A DNA stretch of 64,000 nucleotides from Polysphondylium violaceum (lineage: Eukaryota; Evosea; Eumycetozoa; Dictyosteliales; Dictyosteliaceae): positions 1 through 64,000 of the forward strand of contig AJWJ01000042.1 of the NCBI GenBank assembly GCA_000277445.1, written 5' to 3'. Made by a program: the position numbers and the translations under genes. The notes beneath the pieces were generated by a model, which made no database searches, was not told where the DNA came from, and saw only the letters and a list, made by a program, of their open reading frames with translations. Shown piece after piece: positions 25,351-36,321 of this stretch; position 1 is the first letter of the stretch, and every line of letters starts with the position of its first letter.

Positions 25351-26061
25351 CTATTGATCACAACTACCAAAACAACTAGACCCACCACATCCTTCACATT
25401 GGTATGGCGATTGTATATCTTGATGCTTATAGTTGCTTCTTTCAAATTCATAGTTGTATTGTTCAATTCCTTCCCTTATCATCTTTTTATCAAACACTGA
25501 TGACACCATTGAATCCAAGTCTGATCTATGTGGTGTTTCATGAGTCCATTTAGGTTGTTTACCCATATTTGCTAGAATTTCACGATATTTTTCTTTTTTT
25601 CCTCTTACTTTTTCAACAGATTTTAAAAAGTTTTCTCTAATAAGGTGTCTGTCTCTCCAATAGGAACCACCTCCAGGTAAATCAGGATCATATGTGGGCT
25701 TTGATATTCTTACATTGGGATGTTGATTTGTTCTGTGCGAACCTTTATTAAAATGTTTATAATTTGGTGCACATATCCAACAACTTTGACACTCTCTACT
25801 TGGTAGATCATGAACTTTTAAACAATTTGTACAAAACTTACACTCTTTTCTTATATGACCTACTTTTCCACATTTATTACATGTAGGAGGAGGATGTTGT
25901 TTCTGGTGTTGTTTCTTTGCTGGTGGGGGAGGTGGTTGAGATGGTGTGTGATATTTATTAAAAAGGTCTAAATGCAAAGATACTTGTGGAGGATCAAGAT
26001 GTAAAAATTTACAAGAAGTACCTTTGGCACACTTGCCTTTCTTGTAAAAGTGACACTCCAT
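25351..26061 (-). CDS. CCCH plus CCHC zinc-finger protein, function unknown
   Basis: A single exon encodes 236 residues. It opens directly with a CCCH finger (CHFYKKGKCAKGTSCKFLH, spacing C-x7-C-x5-C-x3-H), followed by a Pro/Gln linker and a CCHC zinc knuckle (CNKCGKVGHIRKEC). A Cys-rich segment comes next (CKFCTNC, CQSCWIC), then a charged region with GGGSYWRDRHLIRENFLKSV, and a last cluster CEGCGGSSCFGSC at the C-terminus. CCCH and CCHC fingers together suggest binding of single-stranded RNA. I do not recognise a named family. CCHC knuckles also occur in retroelement gag proteins, but the CCCH start and the absence of any polymerase, integrase or terminal repeats argue against that. Diverged direct repeats flank the gene. 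Confidence 0.8.
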   Translation of the reverse strand: MECHFYKKGKCAKGTSCKFLHLDPPQVSLHLDLFNKYHTPSQPPPPPAKKQHQKQHPPPTCNKCGKVGHIRKECKFCTNCLKVHDLPSRECQSCWICAPNYKHFNKGSHRTNQHPNVRISKPTYDPDLPGGGSYWRDRHLIRENFLKSVEKVRGKKEKYREILANMGKQPKWTHETPHRSDLDSMVSSVFDKKMIREGIEQYNYEFERSNYKHQDIQSPYQCEGCGGSSCFGSCDQ

Positions 26062-27421
26062 TTATTACTATTCGTAAACCTAAACACTGAGAAAAAAAAA
26101 GCCAAACAATCAATAAATCTCAAAAACTTTTTTTTTTTTTCGCCACCTATTTTCATTCCAACATCGATGATGGTTACAATACAATCACTAATAATAATTC
26201 AATTAATCAACATTGATAATTATAATCCTCATGTACTTTATAAAAAAAAAAAAGTAACTAACAAACAAAAATAGAGTTTGAATAAAATTCCAAGTTTTTC
26301 CGGATATTAGGCGAATAATTTTATATTTTTATAGATATAATATATCTGGGGATGGAATATAAACAAAGTTTTAATCTTTGAAATATTTTAGATTAAATGT
26401 GATCAATTCAAAGTTGTTTTATGGTCTACCACCGCTTATTTCGACTTTCTAAATTTTGATTTATGCCTTTTATTACCACCCACCTCGACAACCAAATCTA
26501 TTTTATCAGATATATCACACACTAAAAGAATTGTCACATGACATGATGATAGAGAGGGTGGTTGTGAAACAACAAAAAAAATTAGACCGTTTTCAACAAA
26601 AAAAAAACTTTGAAATTTTTTAAAAATTTAATTTTTTTTTTTTAATTTATTTTGTTGCTGTAAAACTGCTGCTGATTGTAATAAGAGTAGTCGACAATTG
26701 TGTTTGTTATTTAAACAACAACAACAATCAATCAATCTTTGTGTTTTGTACATATATTTATTTATCTTCTCTTTTCTATTTTAATCAACACTCTATCATT
26801 GTTATTTTCTCTCAAATCTTAAAAATATAAAAATAGTTTTTGGTAAGTTACTCTCTGTCATTGATTGGAGTGGGCGTGTGGGTGAACTGAATTTAGACAT
26901 AAAAAAAACAAAAAATAGAAAATGTGTTGTGCACTCCACAACACACTCATAATTCATTCCATCGCGTCCTTTTGTGTGTGTGTTATCGTGAATAGCGCGC
27001 TATCTGTATATATAAATAAATCCAACACCCTCGGTGTGTGTGGAAAATCGCATGTGAGAGAATGAAAAAACCATCCATCAATTTTATTTTTTTTAAATTT
27101 TTTTTTTTAGTTACAAAAAAAAAATTTTAAAAATCACATTTTCTTTTTTTTTTTTTTTTTTTTTTTTATATTTATCACATATTGTAGTATAGTTCTCTCT
27201 TTTTTTTATTTTCATAGTTTTTTAATCTGATTGTGTAGATTTCATTAAAAAGCATTGTTTGTAGCAATAGTAAAGCCTTTGTATAAAAAGTAAACTTGAT
27301 CACACCCCATACACGGACAAAGAAAACTCTCTCCCCTCCTTCTTTCGTCTAAACAGATATTTAAAGTATAAGCACACAGCTAAACAGAAAACTAACATTT
27401 GTAACTCTTACTCTTTAGAAA
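26062..27421. other. long intergenic region, divergent promoters
   Basis: No gene is seen in about 1.36 kb between the zinc-finger gene and the Rab gene. Long poly-T runs occur near 26640, 27110 and 27150. A CT-rich leader (CTCTCCCCTCC near 27330) precedes the Rab start. Confidence 0.6.
26267..26323 (+). repeat. diverged direct repeat, copy 2
   Basis: Second copy of the element at 25282-25339, about 205 bases upstream of the zinc-finger start and in the same orientation as copy 1. The pair encloses the whole gene. Confidence 0.75.
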
Positions 27422-28743
27422 ATGAATCCAGAATAGTATGTAGCACAACACACATGCACACGACGATATATGCATTTGTTATCTCATCCTCAGTTTCTAT
27501 GATATATGATTTAGGAACCTTGTGTGAAGAAACAGTTTTTTTTTTTTTTTTTAGGTTTTTACACTTTGTGTGTGATAATGTTGGATGAATAGAATTGAAT
27601 GACTCTTGGATGAATAATCTTTTAGGGCAATATAGCATTCATTCATTTCTACAGACTCACGACAGGCGCAGTAAAACAACTCACCTCATTGTTTTTTTTT
27701 TTTTTTTTTTTTTGGCACAGAAAAAGAAACTAACTCTCTTCTCTTTTATTTAGTGATTATCTTTTTAAATTACTTCTCATTGGTGACAGTGGTGTAGGTA
27801 AAAGTTGTTTACTTTTAAGATTTGCTGTATGTATTTTTATTTATTTCTAAAGTCATCACTTGTTTTACTCAGTTTCTAATACTTTATTTATTTTATAGGA
27901 TGATACATATACAGAAAGTTATATCAGTACTATTGGTGTTGATTTCGTAAGTATATTTATTTATTTCATTATTTTGCACTCAGGCCCACATGCACACAAT
28001 GATGATGGTGATGATTCCCATTTATCCCACTGTAAACGCGATTACTATCTATGTGGCGACTCATGAGGAGAGCAAGCAAAAAATTTTATTTTTATTTTTC
28101 GCCCCCAAAAAAACTTTGAGACCTTCTAACCAGTTTTTTCAAAAAAATCTAAAAACTTACACAGAAAATCCGTACCATAAACTTGGATGGTAAAATTATT
28201 AAATTGCAAATTGTAAGATAGACATATGACTACATTATCAAACACAGATCTTTTTGAAACAATGGAATATATACTAACATAGCCATCATATCATTATCAA
28301 ATTTATAGTGGGATACTGCTGGTCAAGAAAGATTCCGTACTATTACTTCATCCTATTATAGAGGTGCTCATGGTATTATTGTAGTATATGATGTCACTGA
28401 TCACGTTTCATTCAACAATGTAAAACAATGGATGCAAGAAATCCAAAGATATGCTTGTGACAGTGTCACTCGTTTACTCGTTGGTAACAAATGCGATCTC
28501 ATTGAAAAGAAAATCGTTGACACTAGCACTGCTAGAGAATATGCTGATTCTGTTGGTATCCCATTTTTAGAAACTTCTGCTAAAAGCTCTGCAAATGTCG
28601 AACAAGCTTTTATGATTATGGCCTCTGAAATCAAGAAATTACAAGGTGGTATTTCAAGCAACAACTCTAATTACAACAATAGCGTTGTTAAGCCAAGTCA
28701 AGGACAACCAATTAAAAAGAAGAAATCATGTGATATTTTGTAA
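27422..28743 (+). CDS. Rab1-type small GTPase
   Basis: Five exons (27422-27435, 27754-27826, 27899-27946, 28165-28212, 28309-28743) give 205 residues. All G motifs are present: [14 protein letters not shown], the effector loop [28 protein letters not shown] and [25 protein letters not shown] and the ISTIGVDF switch point to Rab1, which controls ER-to-Golgi transport. The first exon is only 14 bases and codes MNPE plus two bases of Tyr, as in other dictyostelid Rab genes. The C-terminus is KKKKSCDIL, with a single cysteine in a CaaX-like box ending in Leu rather than the usual CC or CxC. That suggests geranylgeranylation on one cysteine and further CaaX processing. Confidence 0.95.
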
Positions 28744-29297
28744 TAAAACCAACAACAACCAACAACAACAACAATCAAAACCCTTTTCAATTATTTTTCA
28801 TAATCTCGTACAATAGTTAACCCAATGCCATCAAGAAAATCAAAAATCAAAAAAAAAAAAAAAAAGAATCTAATAGATAAAAAAAAAAAAAAAAGTAAAC
28901 ATCAATCTAATTTTTTTTTTTTTCTTCCCTACCATCTAAAACATTATAATAATATTAAAAATTATAATAAATGTGAAAATATTTAAAAAACTTAATCATT
29001 ATTTCATCACACAAGTTTATGAATTTAAAAAAGAATGCAACCAATCAATTCATCCAATTATTTAAATATTTGGCCATTATTTTAAAAGTACTGGCAAAAA
29101 ATTTATCAAAAACTAAGGTAAAAGGAATGACCTTTTAAATCAGTCAAAAGATATTCAATAGTGTTTCATTGGTAGGTGTTTTAGTGAGAACAATGTAGTT
29201 ACCCCACCATATATAACTATGAAAAATCATAAAGGTATCTTATGAGAGTTTAAATAAGAGAGGATAATGTGAGTTTTCATTCACAAAACTTTGTTTT
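28744..29297. other. intergenic between convergent Rab1 and minD genes
   Basis: No gene seen. The stretch has a CAA-rich and poly-A 3' flank after the Rab stop, several A or T runs of 14 or more, and A/T-rich DNA up to the minD stop. Confidence 0.55.
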
Positions 29298-30488
29298 TTA
29301 TTTAAATTTACTCATTAATTTGGAAAGAATACCAGTTGGTTTTGGTTCCAAAAATCTAAATGGTACATTTTCTCCAAGGAAACGATCAATGGTGTCTCTA
29401 TAAGCCTCGGCTGCATCACTGTTGTCATCCAATGTAATGGTTGGTTTACCTAAATTTGTACTATAAATATATAGATGATGATAATTAGTTTTCAAAAGAA
29501 TAATAAATAAATATTGAATAAATATTGAATAATTACCAATCAAGAATATCACTACTTTCTGGAATGATACCCAATAATTTAATTCCAAGATTTTCTTGGA
29601 TATCTTTGACAGACAACATACCACCACTGGCTACTCTTTCTGGAGAATAACGAGTGATTAAAAGACTAACATCTACAGGTTCTTTGTTTTCCAAGGCTCT
29701 TTTAGATTTACTGGCAATGATACCCAACATGGTATCACTGTCTCTGAGTGAACTCAATTCTGGATTTGTTGTGATGATGGCAATGTCTGACCAAAACATA
29801 GCGTGATGACTACCACTTTCAATACCAGCAGGTGAATCACAAACAATATAATCAAAATTATCACGAAGTTCTTCTAAAACTCTTTCAACACCATCCATTT
29901 TCAATGCTGTTTTATCTTTGGTTTGTGATGCTGCCAAGAGGAAAAGATTTGGATTTCTTCTATCTTTAACTAAAGCTTGATTTAATTTGCAATCATTGTT
30001 GATTAAATTGATAAAATCAAAAACAATACGTCTTTCCATACCAAAATGAATATCAAGATTTCTAAGACCAATATCTATATGATCATATACAGTATGATTA
30101 ATATAAATAATAATAGTAGTAGTATAAACATAAAAGATATCTACCAAAATCAATAACACATGTTTTAAAACCCTTTTGAGCTAAACCAAAAGCAATACTT
30201 GCACTAGTTGTTGTTTTACCTACACCACCTTTACCACTTGTAACGACAATAACTTTTCTATTTCTAGGAACTAATGTGTGTATGTTAATAACAATATTAG
30301 GCAAAAACCCTACGAGTGATTGATAACAATGATAAATTACCAGTGCTTGCGACTGAGCCTATTGGTGAAGTGTTTGTATTTGTTGTATAGAATTTATTAT
30401 TAAAGTTGTAGATACCAGCAGTTGAGGTTCTTTGACCTACAAAAGTAAAATTACTGCTTTTAACAAGAGGCACTAAAACTTTAATCAT
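29298..30488 (-). CDS. minD: MinD-type ParA ATPase, probably mitochondrial
   Basis: Four exons (30488-30341, 30270-30145, 30074-29537, 29460-29298) splice to 324 residues. Every bacterial MinD hallmark is present: deviant Walker A SGKGGVGKTTTS with the signature Lys, VIDFDIGLRNLDIHFGMERR, DSPAGIESGSHHAMFWSD, SDTMLGIIASK, DAAEAYRDTIDRFLGENVPF, and a C-terminal amphipathic membrane-binding helix (GILSKLMSKFK). In bacteria MinD binds membrane with ATP and recruits MinC to limit FtsZ. The first exon adds about 50 residues rich in Ser/Thr/Asn with Lys/Arg and few acidic residues (VKSSNFTFVGQRTSTAG), consistent with a mitochondrial presequence. Introns and local composition show it is a nuclear gene, not bacterial contamination. 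The start at 30488 is chosen over an upstream in-frame ATG because it begins this presequence. Confidence 0.93.
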
Positions 30489-30742
30489 TTTATATATATA
30501 TATAGATACAATAACAATCAAATATGTGTGAATGTGATTGCTGAAATTAGTTGATGATAAAAAATGATGTCGCAAATCAAGTTTTTTTTTTTTTTTTTTT
30601 TTTTTTTGTCGAGGCCATCAAAATTTTTGTTTGGCACCATTATTTCATATTCGTTTTAGCAAATACAAATATTCTCAAAGAATTTATATTCAATTAAAAG
30701 TAGATTAGAAACTCTATTTATTTAATATAAATTTACAATTAT

Positions 30743-31161
30743 TTAGAAAAACTCTTCCTTAACAATTAGTCCATTTGGTGTCCCTATGGTTTAGAGATAA
30801 AAAGTTCAACAGATTAGTAGATTTTCATAAAATTGAAAAAGAAAAGATATTTACATTGTTGGATTGCCCATTGAGTTTTTGTGACTTTATTACCTCCATA
30901 TGTGAATGTCATCTCTGATTCATAAGCTGAATTAAGACCATCGATTAAAAGCTTGATGATTTTAAGTTCATGAATGGTTGCATTGCTTTGGAAACCTTGT
31001 TCAGCAACACGATTTTCTTCCTTGCCAACTCTATTTGTAGAATCTCCTTTTTCAAACATTACCACCTTTTCGTCATAATATTTTTCAAAGGTTTCCACAA
31101 TTTTGTTTTGTCTGATACCTTCAAAGATGGCTTCGAGATTGGTTTTAATGTTATTGGTCAT
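30743..31161 (-). CDS. SnoaL/NTF2-like small protein
   Basis: Two exons (31161-30855 and 30783-30743) with a 71-base intron give 115 residues. The fold is suggested by an N-terminal helix with ETFEKYYDEKVVMFEKGD, then HELKIIKLLIDGLNSAYESE and a closing strand pair (TFTYGGNKVTKTQWAIQQ and WTPNGLIVKEEFF), the pattern of SnoaL-like NTF2 proteins of about 110-130 residues. These are usually small-molecule-binding or isomerase-like proteins of unclear role. Without the second exon the last strand would be lost and the protein would run into intron sequence. It lies head-to-tail with minD, 254 bases away on the same strand, but I see no functional link. Confidence 0.82.
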
Positions 31162-31690
31162 TTTAGTATTGATAAGATATATAATTTAATATTGAAATAT
31201 TTGTTGTTTTATTAATGTTTATTGAATGAATTGAAAAACATAATTTATTTTCTCTTTTTATACCTTTTCGAAATAATTTTGAGCAGGGAGGTTTTTTTGT
31301 TCCAGAATTTTTTAAATTTTTAAACCCGAATCAGAAACAGATAGAGTTTTTTTATTCTATTACTTTGAATTCTATCTGTTTCTCCTTCTGAAAATGCATG
31401 AAAATTTTCTCATTATATGTGTAGACTCTCATAAAGATCATTGCTTCGGGAAAAATCTCCTCGAGATGAAGACTAACACATGTTAGTTTGAAAATTGAAA
31501 ACAGATACCATTTATTTAAATATTTCTCTTTCTAATGAAAGCATTTTAGTTTAAAAAACTCTTTAAACTTGGACAAAGATAATACTAATAAGGATAAACT
31601 ACTTTCCATTTAATATCTCAATTCATCAATCTACTACATATTATATTATAAAAACAAAGGTTGCTATTTTATTAAAATTATGATTATTAT
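31162..31690. other. intergenic with inverted repeat
   Basis: No gene seen. This is the promoter side of the SnoaL-like gene and 3' side of the pantothenate kinase gene. It contains the inverted repeat listed separately, a short ACTAAC...GTTAGT palindrome near 31472 and a CTCGAG near 31460. Confidence 0.55.
31333..31383. repeat. 12-base perfect inverted repeat
   Basis: AGAAACAGATAG (31333-31344) is the exact reverse complement of CTATCTGTTTCT (31372-31383), with a 27-base T-rich loop between them. As RNA it would form a hairpin. Confidence 0.85.
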
Positions 31691-33584
31691 TTATGAGCTT
31701 TTCAAATCTACTTTACAAACTAAACCTTCGCAAAATTCACATCCACAATCACATTCACAATCTAAATCATTATTACTTGAATTATCTATAGAATGATGAT
31801 ACTGTTGTTGATGATGATTACTATTATGATTATTATTACTATTGTTTTCACTATTATTATTACTATTACTATTTAAATTATTGTTATTGTTGTTATTAAA
31901 AATTTTAGATAATTCTCTTGTTGTTCTTTTCCACCAATTGGTAGAATTATCAACACCACCACTACTATTACTATTGCCACTATTACTATTTGCACTGCCA
32001 ACAATTTCATCGGGAGCTAAAAATGCACCCAAAGAACCTAGATAGCCATCGTGTACTAAAAACATGGCCTTTGTTTTACCTTTTGACCAAAAGTCGATTG
32101 CAAAAGATATTCTTTGCATTGTATTTGGATGGTCACGAATAAAGAAACCACCAAAATAAATCTTATTGAGTCCATAACGTTGAGAATTCAAATAAGCAAT
32201 TTGACCTATATTGTTTGCAACCATTTTCAATAAACTTTGTGCAATGTCTTCTCTGCGATATGGTTGTTTTTCGCTTGCATTCTTATAAATGATCTTTCCA
32301 AAACTACTGGCAATTGTATCAGACGATAACCCAACCTTTGTATAATCAGTGCCGTAAATATCACCAACGACCAAATCAACTGCATTTGATTGCCCATGTT
32401 TGGTCAATTCCAACATTTCATCATAATCTGTAACACCTGTCAATAAACTACATAAACCCCAAAATGTTCCTCCTCCTAAACTTGTACCATCAACTCTTTG
32501 ATAACTTGTTTCACTATCAACTTTAATTATACTAACACCTGATCCAATTTGAACTAATAAATATGGATATGGATTTTCCTATTATTATAATTACAAGTTA
32601 GATTCTATCTAAATAAATAAATAATATACAATACATACAACTTTATCAACAAATTCTTTTGGTGATGGACAATTTGGTAATGGAGAGTACGTAAATGATT
32701 CCTTTTGAATATTATTTAAAAGAAAGTTTGTACCCCAAATTAAACATTGCATTTCATCTTCTTTAACTAATTTACAACCTAATCTCTTTTCAAAAAGGTC
32801 TGCATATTTATATGCACCTCCACCTGTAACTCTAACAACTTTGGGTTTTCCTTCATCAATATGTAAATTATTTTCTATAATTTTTGTTATTAATATAAAT
32901 TATATTATATGCATGTCAACCAAATATGAGATAGATATATGTACCTAAAATAAAATTAAAACAATCTTCAATGTTTGCAGTTTGAAACTTTATAAAATGT
33001 AATCTTCCACCCATTTCATTGTGTCTATTTTTACTGTGTTTGTTCTGAACAAAATAAACCAACTTTGCCAATGTTCCACCAATATCCAAAGCAAAGTGTT
33101 TGATGGGACTTGTTTGATTTGGTAATGAAATAGGTCTATCTTTAGGACTATATTTGGGTGGTGATGAAGATGGTGTATTGGTGTTGGTGTTGGTATTGAT
33201 ATTGATATTATTATTTGTAGTTGGAGCAACTGTTGTTGTAGTTGTTGATGTTGAGGATGATGATGATGAATTTAAATTTGTTTTTAATAAAGAATCTGAA
33301 AGATTGTCAATATTAATGGGTTGTTTATCGCTTGATGATTGAGTTGTAGGTGAAGTAGATAGAGGTGATGAGCTTGATGAAGATGACGATGAACTTGATA
33401 GATTCTCAACATGACTATTTGATCTTTCAATCATAATAGGTACCCCTTGTTCTGAACCACTAATACTTCTACTTCGATTGTCTTCACTACTAGTACTAAT
33501 TTGTCTAGGTTTTATTTGATTGACCGACTGCAATGGTGGTGTATTATCATCATTTATCATACAAGCTCCTCTAAGATTAATCAT
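31691..33584 (-). CDS. pantothenate kinase (eukaryotic type II)
   Basis: Three exons (33584-32945, 32874-32639, 32578-31691) give 587 residues. PanK phosphorylates pantothenate, the first and rate-limiting step of coenzyme A synthesis. After a Ser/Thr/Asn-rich leader of about 165 residues, the kinase core shows FALDIGGTLAKLVYF, VTGGGAYKYADLFEKRL, YLLVQIGSGVSIIKVD, RVDGTSLGGGTFWGL and IYFGGFFIRDHPNTMQRISF, all conserved in animal and fungal PanK. The middle exon has no ATG and is recognisable only by splicing. After the core come a Gly/Ser/Asn linker, an Asn/His repeat tract and an unusual Cys-rich tail (CECDCGCEFCEGLVC). The Asn-rich extensions are typical of dictyostelids; the Cys cluster is not. 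Confidence 0.93.
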
Positions 33585-34313
33585 TTTGTTATGTTGTTAT
33601 TGTTATTGCTTTATCCGACACACTATAATAATTTATAATTTATCTTTTTTTTTAATTAAATAAAATGTATTTATAAATACAAATGAAATAAATAATTATA
33701 AATATTATCTATCACTGTGTGTGTATGAATGTATGTATTTATATTTGTATGTATGTTGCTTGCGAGCTTATAAACGATCTTTTTTGCTATACCCAATTCG
33801 TTTTTCAAATTTTAGAAAAAAAAAAAAAAGCAATAAATTTGAAAAAAAATATCACAATAGTGACAATTCCAACCACCTAATTCCTTCTAGAGTAAAAATG
33901 ATGTTTTAGTAACAAATTGACTCTATAGATAAGATAAATATCTACTATTGACAATAATAATAGTAATTAATAATATGAAAAAGATATGAAAAAAATCTAT
34001 ATAAATAGTGTGTGTGTGTGGTGTATGATGAATAATTATGTGTTTTGTATCAAAAAAGAAAGAGATAAAAAAGTGAAAAAAAAAATGAAAATTAGTTTTT
34101 CTTAAGGTGGAGCTTTTATACTTTTTATTCGAGATATTTTGCACAGCATAGCACCGACAATCTCGCTTTGGTGAACGAATGTGAAAAATAAAATTTTCAA
34201 ATTTCCCAAACGATATGATTTTCTTTTTTTGACAATATTAAAAATTTCCAACAATGATTATGGTGCAAGAATGAGTTTTATTTATCCAAATGTGATGTGT
34301 GATCATCAGCCAG

Positions 34314-34377
<64 letters not shown>

Positions 34378-34440
34378 CAATCTTAAATCATAATTTGTGT
34401 GTATTTTTAAATAAAAAATGAATCGAAAAAGAGAGGGAGT
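33585..34440. other. intergenic
   Basis: No gene is seen. The stretch contains TG-rich DNA near 33720, poly-A near 33820, a T-rich ACAC stretch near 34010 and an AATC microsatellite listed separately. Confidence 0.6.
34314..34374. repeat. (AATC)n tetranucleotide repeat
   Basis: About 15 perfect tandem AATC units sit just downstream of the REI1/ZNF622-like gene. The run stays open in all frames but has no coding context. Confidence 0.95.
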
Positions 34441-35659
34441 TTATTGAACCAATAATTGATTTTTGTAGTATCTTTGAGTATTCTTTTTCATACCAACCTT
34501 GAGTTCTAAAATATTCTTTCTCATACGTTGCTTCTTGTCCAATTCCATAGTAGTTTGAGGAGTTTCTTTGTATCCAAGAGCTTTGTATTGACCAACAATA
34601 CCACGAAGCCATTCTTGTCTCTTGTTGGCTGGTGTGTATTTTTGTTTGTAGTAAATGGCAAAATCACGATGACCAATAGTAGTACCATCTGGGAATGTAA
34701 GTTCATGTGCATCAGATAAAACGATATCACTATAGGTAGTAGGAGTAGAAGTATTAGTATTATTGTGTTAAAAACTAGAATGATATTAGAATATCAAATA
34801 TACATACGGTTTGAAAAGAGTGAGTTCATCAGAAGTTGAACCGGCAAAAGCAGGAGTGAAATCATAGTATTCAACATATTCTTCTTGATCGGCATCATTG
34901 TCGTAATTTAATTTACAATGACCTAAATCTCTCATATGAGTTTGAGTGGCATCTTTGCTGGTAAGAGCTCTACCTTTACCATTACAATATAAACAAATAT
35001 TACCAATTGCAACTTTATCTGATAAATAACGTAAAAGACCTGGTAAATCTATCAAATACTCTAGATCTGGAATGAAAAAACTATGAGCTTTAGCCATATG
35101 TTCTACATTGCTTTCAACAGTATCACTTGAATGATTGCAGAATAAACATGCTTCAATTGGTAATTTAACTGCATTTTTAATCTTTTCTTCCATCATAGCT
35201 TCGGCTTCTTCCAACTATAGTAGTGGTAATAATTGTATTGTATTAATATATACATATATGCTACAATAGTAAAAATAATAAAACACATACAGTTTCTGGT
35301 AATTTCTTTTCTTCTTTTGGTTTTCTATTTCTAATCTTTTCAGGTACACCAGCAGCAACGTTTTCTTTATGTTTCTTTGATTGTAAATGTTGATTGTATG
35401 GGCCTTCAGAGGCAAATGATTTATCACAAATTTTACAATCAAAAGAGGTTGGTACTTTTTGTTTGCTTTCGGCGGCTTGAACAGCTTCAACTTTTGATTT
35501 AAATACTGCTTCAGTTACTGGTGGTAAATCAAATACCTTTCTCTTTAAATTGAATTTATGAAGCTCTGATCTGTAATGTTCTCTCTGATCGTCTGAATTG
35601 TCGAATTGTACTCTACAAGAGATACAAGTGAATACTTCTGTTGTGGTAGTAGTTGACAT
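34441..35659 (-). CDS. pre-60S ribosome factor REI1/ZNF622
   Basis: Three exons (35659-35291, 35214-34808, 34729-34441) give 354 residues. This cytoplasmic factor helps release Arx1 and recycle factors late in 60S subunit maturation. It has four C2H2-type fingers: CISCRVQFDNSDDQREHYRS near the N-terminus, CKICDKSFASEGPYNQHLQS, ACLFCNHSS with VEHMAKAH, and ICLYCNGKGRALTSKDATQT. The family signatures SFFIPDLEYLIDLPGLLRYL, YVEYYDFTPAFAGS and ELTFPDGTTIGHRDFAIYYK are present. It is somewhat shorter than the yeast and human proteins because the acidic linker is small. NSA2, another 60S factor, is encoded divergently about 660 bases away. Confidence 0.94.
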
Positions 35660-36321
35660 TTTATATCTATATATTACAATTATATATTATATGTATATAT
35701 GTGTGTATGTGTGTATGTGTGTATGAATTTATGGATGAATAAAATGAAATGAAAAAAAAAAGTCCTTTTAAAGGTTAGACAAAAAGATTCTTTGGTAATT
35801 CTCAACAAACAAACACATAAAGAAGATAAGAACAAAAATTGGGGGTGCTAAAAAAAAAATCGAAACAATTTTAATTAATTTTAATTTTTTTCTTTTTTTT
35901 TTGCACGACGAAAATTTTGAAAAAAAATAAAAAAAACGATTGATTCACTCACTGCTAAAAAAATAGATAGACCGATTGTTTTTTTTTTCTTTTTTTGTTT
36001 ATTGTATTGTGATTTATTATTTGACTATTCTATACACAGGATATCCAATATAAGGAAAATCAATCAACCAACACATACTTGTTTTTCAACATTTCATTTC
36101 TTTTTTTGTACAGTTCACATCTATATTTCAACAATAATTCATTTTATTGCAACAAAAGTCGATTGACATACATCACCACCTCGCACACACAAAACTATAA
36201 ATAGTAATAGACTAATCTATAACATTTTTAGTTTTTCACACGCCTTTATTTATATACTCACACACACAGATACATACACATATATACACATAGTTTTTTA
36301 AACTAATTACATATACAAGTC
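35660..36321. other. divergent promoter region of two 60S assembly genes
   Basis: No gene seen. The region lies between the starts of the REI1/ZNF622-like gene (minus) and NSA2 (plus) and may coordinate both, which is an inference from position. It has poly-T and poly-A runs and CA-rich leader DNA before 36322. Confidence 0.55.

Noticed and set aside
25351-26061. CCHC zinc knuckle as a sign of a retroelement gag gene
   Set aside because: No polymerase, integrase or long terminal repeats are nearby, and the protein begins with a CCCH finger; treated as a host gene.
34181-34393. Open frame with repeated Ile-Asn-Gln-Ser units
   Set aside because: It is the AATC microsatellite read in frame; there is no coding sequence on either side.
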